Part shown: piece after piece, positions 7,970 through 15,806 of the stretch
How the letters are laid out: every line of letters begins with the position of its first letter
Position numbering within the stretch: position 1 is the first letter of the stretch
Assembly (NCBI RefSeq): GCF_024758705.1
Contig: NZ_CP096971.1
Coordinates: 2,757,501 to 2,821,500, forward strand
Origin: Sphingomonas sp. SUN019
GTDB lineage: Bacteria; Pseudomonadota; Alphaproteobacteria; Sphingomonadales; Sphingomonadaceae
Direction: 5' to 3'
DNA: 64,000 nucleotides
Made by a program: the position numbers and the translations under genes
The notes under the pieces: generated by a model
Seen by the model: only the letters and a program-made list of their open reading frames with translations
What the model was told of the DNA's origin: nothing
Database searches by the model: none

Positions 7970-10411
7970 ATGCGGAATTTTCAGGCGTCGAGCGCACTGG
8001 CGTTGCTGATGGCGACTGGTGCGGTGCCGGCCGGTGCGCAGGCGTTGTCGGCCGACGAGGCGTCGACGACGGATGCAGCGCTGCGCACCGAAACTCTAGA
8101 TCGGGCGGAACCTTTGGGCGGAGAAGTGACCGTCACAGCGCGGCGGCGGGCGGAAGATGCGCAGCGCATTCCGGGATCGCTTTCGGTAGTCGGGGGCGAC
8201 CTGCTCGACCGGTCGTACACCGTGAACACCCAGCAATTGGCGCAACTGGTCCCCGCGCTGAACTACAGCTCCGCCAATCCGCGCAACACCGCGTTCACGA
8301 TCCGCGGCTTAGGTAGCAGTGTGGTGGCCGTCAGCCAGGCGAACGACGGACTGGAGCCGGGCGTCGGCTTTTACGTCGATCAGGTCTATCATGCGCGTCC
8401 TGCGACCGCGGCGTTCGACTTCAGCGACATCGCGCAGGTCGAGGTGTTGCGCGGGCCGCAGGGGACGTTGTTCGGCAAGAACAGCACCGCGGGCGCGATC
8501 AACATCACGACGCGCGCGCCCAGCTTTACGCCAGAGGCCAGCCAGGAGTTTTCGGTCGGGAGTTTCAATTTCGTCCAGGCGCGGGTAGCAGCCTCGGGGC
8601 CGTTGTCGGGCGATACGCTGGCCGGGCGAATTTCCGCGGTAGTGACGCGGCGCGACGGCGTGATCGACAATGTGAATACCGGACGCGCTCACAACCAGAT
8701 CGGCAATCAGGCGGTGCGCGGGCAGTTGCTGTTCAAGCCGAGCGACGCCGTGCAGGTGAAGCTGAGCGCCGATTTCACCAATTTCCAGAGCAATTGCTGC
8801 ACACAGGTGTTCTACCGCGTGGCGGGGCGCGATGTGCCGCGCACCGCGACGCGGCAATATGGCGGGCCGACTGGTCTGGCCGCGCAATTCGGTTATGCCC
8901 CGCCGAGCACCAACCCGTACGATCGTCTGACCGATATCGACGCGCCGCTCGGCGTCGACACCAACGAGGGCGGCGTCGGCGGGATCGTCGACTGGAATCT
9001 GGGCGGCGCTACGCTCACCTCCGTCACCGCGTGGCGCTTCTGGAACTGGGATGCGGCGAACGACCGCGATTACACCGGCATACCGATCCAGCTGGAACAG
9101 CATATTCCGTCGCGGCAGGATCAATACAGCCAGGAACTGCGGCTGGCGTCCAACGGCGACGGCCCCGTCAGCTATGTCGGCGGGCTGTAGTTCTTTCGTC
9201 AGCGTGTGATCGGACGGCCGATCTCGATCTATGGCCCCGCCGCCGCGCGCTATCTGATCGGCACCAGCGTCACCACCGGGACCGCGCCCAACCAAATCGT
9301 GACCCCCGTGCCGGGCAATCTGCTCGACGGGTACGGGACCGACGGGCGGACCGATTTCCGGTCGGACAGCTACGCCGCGTTCGGCGAGGTCAATTGGCGC
9401 CCGATCGACCGCCTGACGCTGACCGGGGGGTTGCGTTATACCTATGAGGAGAAGGAAGGAACGTACGATACGTTCGTGTTCGGCGGGCGGGCGACCACCA
9501 ACACCGCGCTGATGAACGCGAAGCTGTCGATCCTGCGGCCGCAGACCTATGCCGCCAGTGACAAGGACGGCGACGTGACCGGACGCGCGAACGTCTCGTA
9601 CCAAATCACCGACGATATCCTCGGCTACGCCAGCTTTGCGCGGGGCGCGAAGTCGGGCGGGATCAACATGTCGGGGCTGCCGCTGAACGACCAGAATCAG
9701 CCTGCGATCGGCACCGCCGTGGTGCGCCCGGAACAGAACACCGCCTATGAGATCGGGCTCAAGACGCGATTGTTCGACAACCGGCTGATCTTCAACATCG
9801 ATGGCTTCTATACCCGCGTCACCGATTTCCAGACCAACGTCAGCGACACGCGCGCGGCGGCGGCGCTGCGCACCTATCTGGCCAACATCCCGCGCGTCAC
9901 GGTGAAGGGGTTCGAGGCGGATGCGATCGCGATGCTCACGCGCGATTTGTCGCTGCGCGCATCGGTGGCCTATGCCGACGGTGAATATGCAGATTATCCG
10001 AGCGGCCCGTGTCCGATCGAGCGGATCGGCAATACCGCCGCGGCATGCGACCTGAGCGGGGTGGGCCTGCCCGGCCTGCCCAAATGGTCGCTGACCGCGG
10101 GCGGCGATTACGCGCTACCGCTGTCGGGGCCTGGCGGAGAGGTACTGCTTCATGCCGACGCGGTCGCGAAGACGCGGCAACTGGGCGACCCGACCGGATC
10201 ACGCTTCACGACGATCGGCAGCTATGCGCTGGTCAACGGCAGCATCGGTTTTCGCAGTGCACAAGGATGGGAACTGGCGGTATTCGCGCGCAACCTATTC
10301 GACCGCGACTATATCCAGAATGTGACGATCCAGGCGGGCAATTCGGGGCTGATCCTGGCGACCCCCAGCGACCCGCAGACAATCGGCGTGACATTCCGCG
10401 CGCGACAGTAA
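7970..10411 (+). pseudogene. TonB-dependent receptor interrupted by an amber codon
   Basis: A TonB-dependent outer-membrane receptor of 814 codons including its final stop, split by an in-frame TAG at 9188-9190. Before it: signal peptide (about residues 1-24), a TonB-box-like EVTVTA, a plug domain with QVEVLRGPQGTLFGKNSTAG, and the first barrel strands. After it the same frame continues without another stop through the barrel (SYAAFGEVNWRPIDRLTL, LGYASFARGAKSGG) to the natural end. Reading through gives YVGGL-x-FFRQ, where homologues usually have Tyr, so TAG probably arose from TAT or TAC by one base change. A GAGGGGG site precedes the ATG. Gene context (Mop, ModE-like protein, operator) suggests a molybdenum-related substrate. 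Loss of function, a sequencing error or amber suppression all remain possible. Confidence 0.9.
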
Positions 10412-10456
10412 TTGCGCTCTTCCCAGTCTCGTACGAACCAATACGGTTATTTTTGC

Positions 10457-10493
10457 TTGACAGCGCGACGCTATTCCGGTACATAACAGGAAT
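10457..10493 (+). promoter_or_regulatory. Sigma-70-type promoter with overlapping LexA-like box
   Basis: TTGACA (10457-10462), a 17-base spacer and TACATA (10480-10485) form a strong consensus promoter pointing at the GTA remnant genes. Overlapping the -10 is GTAC-N7-GAAT (10479-10493), which differs by two bases from the alphaproteobacterial LexA box GAAC-N7-GAAC. An ATTCC/GGAAT inverted repeat (10473-10493) frames the same region. The promoter call is firm on spacing; regulation by LexA is inference. Confidence 0.6.
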
Positions 10494-10546
10494 GCTGAAG
10501 AATTGCGGGTCGGTGGCGGCGCGGGTTTGGCGGGGCGGGGGGCGAG

Positions 10547-11086
10547 ATGGGAGAGACGATCACCGGGCTGATCACCGGACCTGCCGGGCGGCGGAAGATG
10601 CGGACGCCGGGGCCTTTGCATTTCACGCTGAAGCGCCGGCAGGCGTTTCTGGATGCGCTGGCGCTTACCTGCAACGTGCGCAAGTCGGCCGATTTCGCCG
10701 GGATCAAGGATTCGACGATCTACCGCACGCGGCGTGACGATCCGGTATTTGCCGCGCAGTGGCAGGCGGCGCTGGAGATGGGGTACGACCGGCTGGAGGC
10801 GCTCGCGCTGGAGCATGGCGGGGCGGCGATGCCGATCGAGCCCGACGCGGACCGCGCGGTGGAAGCGGGGGCCGATCCCGCGCCGTTCGATTTCGACAAG
10901 GCGTTGCGGCTGCTGACCTTTCACCGCGCGGCGCGGCAGGGTCAGCGCGCGACGCCGAGGGGCGGCGCGCCGTTGAAGAACATGACGCGCGAGGAAACGA
11001 ACCAGCTGCTGCTGAAGGCGTTGGCGGCGGCGAAGAAGCGCGTCGAAAAGGCGCAGGTCAGGGAGCAGAGGGCGCGTGGCGAGTAG
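10547..11086 (+). CDS. Small-terminase-like helix-turn-helix protein of the GTA locus
   Basis: A 179-residue protein with an N-terminal helix-turn-helix (FLDALALTCNVRKSADFAGI then DSTIYRTRRDDPVFAAQW, about residues 33-72), the arrangement of phage and GTA small terminase subunits that start DNA packaging. The rest is a charged, partly helical segment ending in a Lys/Arg/Glu-rich tail (KALAAAKKRVEKAQ). It sits directly before the large-terminase start, the usual place of GTA gene 1, and overlaps it by 11 bases. Since the large terminase is destroyed here, it can no longer package DNA in its original way; it could still bind DNA. An alternative is a generic phage-type DNA-binding protein. Confidence 0.6.
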   Translation: MGETITGLITGPAGRRKMRTPGPLHFTLKRRQAFLDALALTCNVRKSADFAGIKDSTIYRTRRDDPVFAAQWQAALEMGYDRLEALALEHGGAAMPIEPDADRAVEAGADPAPFDFDKALRLLTFHRAARQGQRATPRGGAPLKNMTREETNQLLLKALAAAKKRVEKAQVREQRARGE

Positions 11087-11297
11087 GCGGGCGCGGGGCG
11101 GCTCCGACCGGCAGATACTGGACGCGTTCATCGCGCTGCCGCCGGCCGAGCAGGTGCGCGTCATGGAAACGTTGCCCGCGAGCGGCTTGCGCGAACTCTA
11201 CAAACGCTGGCCGTGGTGGGCGCATGACCGAGGGCTGCGACAAGAGCGTCGCGACGTGTGCGGGGCGTTTTGCGAATGTCGCCAACTTTCGTGGTGA
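11076..11297 (+). pseudogene. N-terminal remnant of GTA large terminase (gp2)
   Basis: The first about 50 codons match the start of sphingomonad GTA terminases: LPPAEQVRVMETLPASGLRE followed by LYKRWPWWAHD, which in intact genes leads into a GRGFGKT Walker A region. Here the similarity ends at about 11223, and the frame then runs through unrelated out-of-frame codons (Cys/Arg-rich) to a TGA at 11295. All ATPase and nuclease motifs are missing. The GTG start at 11076 overlaps the preceding gene by 11 bases, the normal phage-type arrangement. The 73-residue open frame is therefore a broken gene, not a new small protein. Confidence 0.75.
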
Positions 11298-11346
11298 GCC
11301 GTATCTGCCGGGGATCGACCTGCTGACGCGGTATCCGGGCGCGTGA
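11224..11346 (+). pseudogene. C-terminal remnant of GTA gp13 (DUF2163 / BR0599 family)
   Basis: In a different frame from the terminase remnant, the 40 codons from 11224 read TEGCDKSVATCAGRF and then ANVANFRGEPYLPG to LLTRYPGA before TGA. This is the characteristic Cys-rich end of DUF2163 proteins (GCDK..ATC..RFAN..NFRGEPHLPG..LLTRYPGA), the gene that precedes gp14 in GTA clusters. Only the tail survives; everything between the terminase start and this point, normally about ten head and tail genes, is absent. The stop overlaps the next ATG (TGATG), the original arrangement, so the right side of the deletion is otherwise undisturbed. Confidence 0.75.
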
Positions 11347-11747
11347 TGCGGGAGGAACGCGTTGTCGCGGCGGCGCGGGGCGTGGTCGGGGTGCGGTTCC
11401 GGCTGCAGGGGCGCGATCCTGCGTATGGGCTGGATTGCGTCGGGGTCGCGGCGGTGGCGCTGCGGGCGGGGGGTTATTCGGGGCCGGTTCCCGAGGGCTA
11501 TGCGCTGCGGACCGGGGCGTTCGATGACGAGGTGTGCGGATTGGCCGCGTGCAACGGCGATCGGGCTGGCGATCTGCTGCTGTGCCGGGCTGGGCCGGGG
11601 CAGTTGCATCTGGTGGTGCTGACCGGCGCGGGCTTCGTCCATGCCGATGCAGGGTTGCGGCGGGTGGTCGAGCGGCCGGGGGTCGTGCCGTGGCCCGTGA
11701 TGCGGGCGTGGCGGATCGATGAAGGGGACGATTTATGGCGACGCTGA
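11346..11747 (+). CDS. GTA gp14-type NlpC/P60 cell-wall peptidase
   Basis: A 133-residue NlpC/P60 cysteine peptidase of the phage/GTA tail type, which opens peptidoglycan during DNA entry. The catalytic Cys is in YGLDCVGV (about residue 33) and the His in GQLHLVVL. The N-terminus (VVAAARGVVGVRFRLQGRDP) fits gp14 proteins. It starts by TGATG overlap with the gp13 remnant and overlaps gp15 by 13 bases. The reading frame and active site look intact even though the structural genes upstream are deleted, so it is either a recent orphan or kept for another use. Confidence 0.8.
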   Translation: MREERVVAAARGVVGVRFRLQGRDPAYGLDCVGVAAVALRAGGYSGPVPEGYALRTGAFDDEVCGLAACNGDRAGDLLLCRAGPGQLHLVVLTGAGFVHADAGLRRVVERPGVVPWPVMRAWRIDEGDDLWRR

Positions 11748-13873
11748 TCCTGACGACCGTGGGGGGCGTGCTTGGCGGGCCGATCGGCGCGGCGATCGGG
11801 GGGCTGCTGGGCGTTGCGGCCGATGGGCGATTGCTGAAGCCGAAGGGGCGGCAAGGGCCGCGGTTGACCGAACTGGCGGTGCAGACATCGTCCTATGGAT
11901 CGCCGATCGCGAAGATCTTCGGGACGATGCGCGTGGCGGGGACGGTGATCTGGGCGACCGACCTGATCGAGACGCGCGAAAAGCGCAGCGGTGGGAAGGG
12001 GCAGCCTTCGACGACGACATATAATTATGCGGCGTCGTTCGCGGTCGCTTTGTCCGGGCGGCCGGTGCGGTCGGTCGGGCGGATCTGGGCAGAGGGGAAA
12101 TTGCTGCGCGGGGCGGCGGGGGACTGGAAGGCGACGACCGGGTTCCGGCTGCACTCCGGCGGTGAGGATCAGGCGGTCGATCCGCTGATCGCGAGCGCGG
12201 AGGGGATTGGCCTCGCCCCGGCGCATCGCGGCATCGCCTATGTGGTGTTCGAGAATCTGGCGTTGGCGGATTTCGGCAACCGCATTCCGTCGCTGACGTT
12301 TGAGGTGGTGGCGGACGATGCGCCGGTGGCGATCGGGCGCATTGCGCGCGAAATTGGCGACGGGGTTGTGACCGGCGAGGGGCCGGGCGCGAGGGTCGAC
12401 GGCTTTTCGGCGTATGGCGATGGTGTGCGAGGGGTGCTGGAGACGCTGGCGGAGGCGTCGGGGGCGTGGTTCGCGCCGGTCGGCGATACGCTGGCGATGC
12501 GGAGCGATGTGGGCGCGACCGTTGCGGTGGAAGATGCCGGGACCGGTGGTGCGCGGCGGATGCGGACGATCGCACCGCTGGAGACCGTGCCGTTGAGCGT
12601 GTCGGTGGCGCATTACGATCCGGCGCGCGACTATCAGGCCGGGGTGCAGCGCGCGCGACGGCCGGGTACGGGAATGCGCGCCGAAGCGGTCGAGATGCCC
12701 GCGGCGCTGTCTGCCGATGCGGCGAAGACAATGGCCGAGGCGATGCTGGCGCGGGCCGAGGCTGTGCGGGTGCGGCGGCGCGTGACGACCGACGTGTCGG
12801 CGCTGGGCATCGGTCCGGGCGACGGGGTGACGATCACCGGGGAAAGCGGCGTGTGGCGGGTGCGCGAGGCGACGCTGGAGAAGATGGCGGTGACGCTGGA
12901 ACTGACGCCGGTCGTTGCGGCGACGCTGCCTGCGACAGCGAGCGGCGGGCGGGTGCTGGGTGCGCCGGATGCGGCGATCGGGACGACGATCGTCCATGCG
13001 TTCGAGACGCCTGCGCTGGGTGACACCCTTCTGACCGTGCCGCGACTGACGATCGTCGCGGCGGGGAGCGAGCCAGGCTGGCGGCGTGCGGCGTTGCTCT
13101 ACAGCCTGGATGACGGCGTGACGTGGATCGCCGCTGGCGGAACCGCGGCGGCGGGGACGATCGGGATCGTCGTGTCACCGCCGGGCAGTGGATCGGCGAC
13201 ACTGGTCGACCGCTTTAACACGATCGAAGTCGAGCTGGCGCATGAGGCGATGACGCTGGAAAGCGCCGATCCGCCCGCGATCGACCGCGGCGCGAACCTG
13301 GCGCTGGTCGGCGACGAATTGCTGCAGTTCGAGCTTGCGGAGCCGATCGGCGCGCGGCGTTGGCGGCTGTCCGGCCTGTGGCGCGCGCGGCGCGGGATGG
13401 CGGGCGCGCCGCCGGGCGCTGGTGCACGGTTCGTACTGATCGAGGCGGACAGTTCGCTCACCTTGCCGGTGGACGTGACGCCGGGTGCGACGATCCGCGT
13501 GATGGCGAGCGGGGCGGGCGATACCGGCGGCGCGGCGGAAACGATGGCGGTGATGACCGGCGCGTCGATCCTGCCGCCCGCGCCGGTCGGGCTGACCGCG
13601 CTGCCGACCGCGGACGGCGGCGCAATGCTGCGCTGGGCGCGGCGCAGCCGGATCGGCTGGCGCTGGAGCGACGCGGTCGACGCGCCGCTGGGCGAGGAGC
13701 GCGAGGCTTACCGCGTGACGATCGCGCCGGCGGCTGGCGCTGCGCGGACGATCGAGACGGTCCTGCCCGAGACGATGCTGACCGCCGGCGAGCGAGCGGG
13801 CGGACCGGTTGCGATCACCGTCCGGCAGCTCGGGACCAACGGGGAATCGCCTGCGTTGAGCGCGGCGATATAA
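11735..13873 (+). CDS. GTA gp15-type phage tail hub/fibre protein
   Basis: A 712-residue tail protein. The N-terminus (TVGGVLGGPIGAAIGGLLGV, residues 9-28) followed by RLTELAVQTSSYGSPI and KIFGTMRVAGTVIWATDL is the hallmark of GTA gp15 and phage baseplate hub proteins. Later segments contain the phage-tail hub domain (about 230-400) and fibronectin-like strands near the end. Rhodobacter gp15 is much longer because it carries a TIM-barrel glycosidase domain; none is seen here, and as I recall sphingomonad versions are shorter. The frame is open throughout. GGGGA lies before the ATG. With head genes deleted it cannot serve a DNA-filled particle. Confidence 0.82.
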   Translation: MATLILTTVGGVLGGPIGAAIGGLLGVAADGRLLKPKGRQGPRLTELAVQTSSYGSPIAKIFGTMRVAGTVIWATDLIETREKRSGGKGQPSTTTYNYAASFAVALSGRPVRSVGRIWAEGKLLRGAAGDWKATTGFRLHSGGEDQAVDPLIASAEGIGLAPAHRGIAYVVFENLALADFGNRIPSLTFEVVADDAPVAIGRIAREIGDGVVTGEGPGARVDGFSAYGDGVRGVLETLAEASGAWFAPVGDTLAMRSDVGATVAVEDAGTGGARRMRTIAPLETVPLSVSVAHYDPARDYQAGVQRARRPGTGMRAEAVEMPAALSADAAKTMAEAMLARAEAVRVRRRVTTDVSALGIGPGDGVTITGESGVWRVREATLEKMAVTLELTPVVAATLPATASGGRVLGAPDAAIGTTIVHAFETPALGDTLLTVPRLTIVAAGSEPGWRRAALLYSLDDGVTWIAAGGTAAAGTIGIVVSPPGSGSATLVDRFNTIEVELAHEAMTLESADPPAIDRGANLALVGDELLQFELAEPIGARRWRLSGLWRARRGMAGAPPGAGARFVLIEADSSLTLPVDVTPGATIRVMASGAGDTGGAAETMAVMTGASILPPAPVGLTALPTADGGAMLRWARRSRIGWRWSDAVDAPLGEEREAYRVTIAPAAGAARTIETVLPETMLTAGERAGGPVAITVRQLGTNGESPALSAAI

Positions 13874-13886
13874 AGGAGACACCACG

Positions 13887-14390
13887 ATGAGCGACGACCG
13901 ATCGGCACGGCTGGACCTGCCGCAGCTTCATGCGGGACAAGCGCAGAAGGAGACGACGCATAACGAGGCGCTCGCGCTGATCGATCTGGCGGTGCAGGCG
14001 GCGGTGGTGGCGGTGGGCGTCGATACGCCGCCGTCCGGCCCCGCGCCCGGCGATTGCTGGATCGTGGGACCGGGGCCGGTCGGGGCGTGGGCCGGGCGCG
14101 CCAGCGCGATCGCGGGGTGGACGGCGGGCGGCTGGCGCTTCGTCGCGGCGCGGGAGGGGATGCGCGCGTGGAGCGTCGCCGATGGCGTGGACGTGCGGTT
14201 TGCCGCAGGCGCATGGCGTGCCGGCGACGTTCCGGTGGCGCGGTTGCTGGTCGACGGCGTGCAGGTTGTCGGTGCGCAACAGCCCGCCGTTCCGCCTCCG
14301 ACCGGCGGCGCAACCGTGGACGCCGAAGCGCGTGCTGCAGTCGCCCTGATGCTCACCGCATTGATCGAACATGGATTGCTGGCGTCCTGA
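13887..14390 (+). CDS. DUF2793 protein of the GTA tail locus
   Basis: A 167-residue DUF2793 protein. The N-terminal LDLPQLHAGQAQKETTHNEA is the family signature, followed by PAPGDCWIVG and WTAGGWRFVAAREG. Such proteins lie at the end of GTA and prophage tail modules and are thought to form spikes or fibres that touch the host surface. An AAGGAG site stands before the ATG, 13 bases after gp15. The last 40 residues form a low-complexity stretch (PPPTGG) and a short helix. It is the last gene of the remnant; a 115-base gap separates it from ompA. Confidence 0.8.
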   Translation: MSDDRSARLDLPQLHAGQAQKETTHNEALALIDLAVQAAVVAVGVDTPPSGPAPGDCWIVGPGPVGAWAGRASAIAGWTAGGWRFVAAREGMRAWSVADGVDVRFAAGAWRAGDVPVARLLVDGVQVVGAQQPAVPPPTGGATVDAEARAAVALMLTALIEHGLLAS

Positions 14391-14505
14391 CCCCCGAAAA
14401 CGTGCTATTTCAGCAACACCCCGGCCATTTGTTCGCTTGCGTGGAAACCAAGCTTTGGGTAGTGAGTTTGCGCTGTCCGAGTGACACACTGGAAAGGGGA
14501 TTACG

Positions 14506-15627
14506 ATGCGGAAGCTTGCCGTAGTTATGGCGCTTGCGTCCACCGCACTGGCTTCGCCCGCCTTGGCGCGCGATAATGCTTGGTACGTTGGTGCAGAATT
14601 CGGCGGTATGATCGTCGAAGATATCGATTACGACATTGCGGGCACGACTGCCGCGACGTCGGGTCAGGGAATTCTGAACAGCGATTACGGCTATGATGCC
14701 GATGGCGTGATCGGATATGATTTCGGCGGGTTCCGCATGGAAGCCGAAGTCGCCTATAAGTCGGCTGATGTCGATGGTTATGCGTCGTCGACCGTGACGC
14801 CGTTCAACACCGGCACCACGACGCAGAATGCGCCGGCCGGCACGTACAATCAGGCTGGCGGCCGTTCGACCGCGCTGAGCTTCATGGTCAATGCCATGCT
14901 CGACTTCGGCGATGACGACGGCATTCAGGGCTTCATCGGCGGCGGCGCCGGTGTGGCGCGGGTCAAGACCCGCATCGCGCTCAACCAGCGCGGAAGCTTC
15001 CTGAACGATTCGGACACCGTGTTCGCATATCAGGGCATCGCCGGCGTTCGCGCTCCGATCACCGACAACATCGACGTCTCGCTGAAGTATCGCTTCTTCA
15101 ATGCGCAGGACGTGAAGCTGGTCGACTTCCTGAACCGCTCGTTCGAGTCGCGGTTCCGGTCGCACAGCATCCTGGGTGGCGTGACCTACAACTTCGGCGA
15201 ACCGGAAGCTCCGCCTCCGCCGCCGCCGCCGCCGCCTCCTCCGCCCCCGCCGCCGCCGCCTCCGCCCGAGGTGGTCTGCTCGCCGGGTCCGTTCATCGTG
15301 TTCTTCGAGTGGGACAAGTCGGACATCACCCCGGAAGCGGCGTCGATTCTCGACAACGCGGTCACGCAGTACCAGTCGTGCGGCAACGCGCAGGTCATGC
15401 TGGCCGGCCACGCCGACCGTTCGGGTGCGGCATCCTACAACGTGGGTCTCTCGCAGCGTCGTGCCGACGCGGTGAAGGCGTACCTCACGTCGAAGGCCAT
15501 CCCGGATGGCGTGATCTCGACCGAAGCGTTCGGCGAAAGCCGTCCGCGCGTCGATACCGCCGATGGTGTGCGCGAAGTACAGAACCGTCGCGTGGAAGTC
15601 ACTTACGGTCCGGGTTCGGGCCAGTAA
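14506..15627 (+). CDS. OmpA-family outer-membrane protein with long proline hinge
   Basis: A 373-residue OmpA-type protein linking outer membrane and peptidoglycan. Signal peptide MRKLAVVMALASTALASPALA (shown in part: residues 1-20, cleavage before RDNAWYVG), an eight-stranded barrel to about residue 233 ending GVTYNFGEPE, a hinge of 19 consecutive prolines (236-254), then a peptidoglycan-binding OmpA domain with the motif VMLAGHADRSGAASYNVGLS and a QNRRVEV end. The barrel holds surface loops rich in Ala/Thr. GAAAGGGGA precedes the ATG and a strong hairpin terminator follows, so it is probably transcribed alone and highly. The proline tract is coded by mixed CCG/CCT/CCC codons. Confidence 0.93.
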   Translation: MRKLAVVMALASTALASPALARDNAWYVGAEFGGMIVEDIDYDIAGTTAATSGQGILNSDYGYDADGVIGYDFGGFRMEAEVAYKSADVDGYASSTVTPFNTGTTTQNAPAGTYNQAGGRSTALSFMVNAMLDFGDDDGIQGFIGGGAGVARVKTRIALNQRGSFLNDSDTVFAYQGIAGVRAPITDNIDVSLKYRFFNAQDVKLVDFLNRSFESRFRSHSILGGVTYNFGEPEAPPPPPPPPPPPPPPPPPPPEVVCSPGPFIVFFEWDKSDITPEAASILDNAVTQYQSCGNAQVMLAGHADRSGAASYNVGLSQRRADAVKAYLTSKAIPDGVISTEAFGESRPRVDTADGVREVQNRRVEVTYGPGSGQ

Positions 15628-15655
15628 GACCGGCTTGCCAGACGGCAAAGAATTG

Positions 15656-15690
15656 GGGAGGTCGGCTGATGCCGGCCTCCCTTTTTCTTT
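15656..15690 (+). terminator. Rho-independent terminator after ompA
   Basis: GGGAGG-T-CGGC, loop TGAT, GCCG-G-CCTCCC, followed directly by TTTTTCTTT. It lies 29 bases after the ompA stop and is the clearest intrinsic terminator in the window. Confidence 0.92.
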
Positions 15691-15806
15691 GTATCGAAAA
15701 TCCAGCGCGACCCGCCTAGACTTCGGCTGGCGCTTCACCCTGTACTTCCGCTAAAGACCGCGCGTCGCGGCGCGGGGGGCGCGCGTGACGGCACAGGGGG
15801 CCAGCG

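Noticed and set aside
9188-9190. Recoding of TAG as an unusual amino acid
   Set aside because: There is no sign of a pyrrolysine system in the window, and a single substitution from a Tyr codon explains the site more simply.
11076-11297. A new 73-residue Cys-rich protein after the small-terminase-like gene
   Set aside because: Its first half matches terminase and its second half is out-of-frame DUF2163 sequence, so it is a deletion scar rather than a gene.
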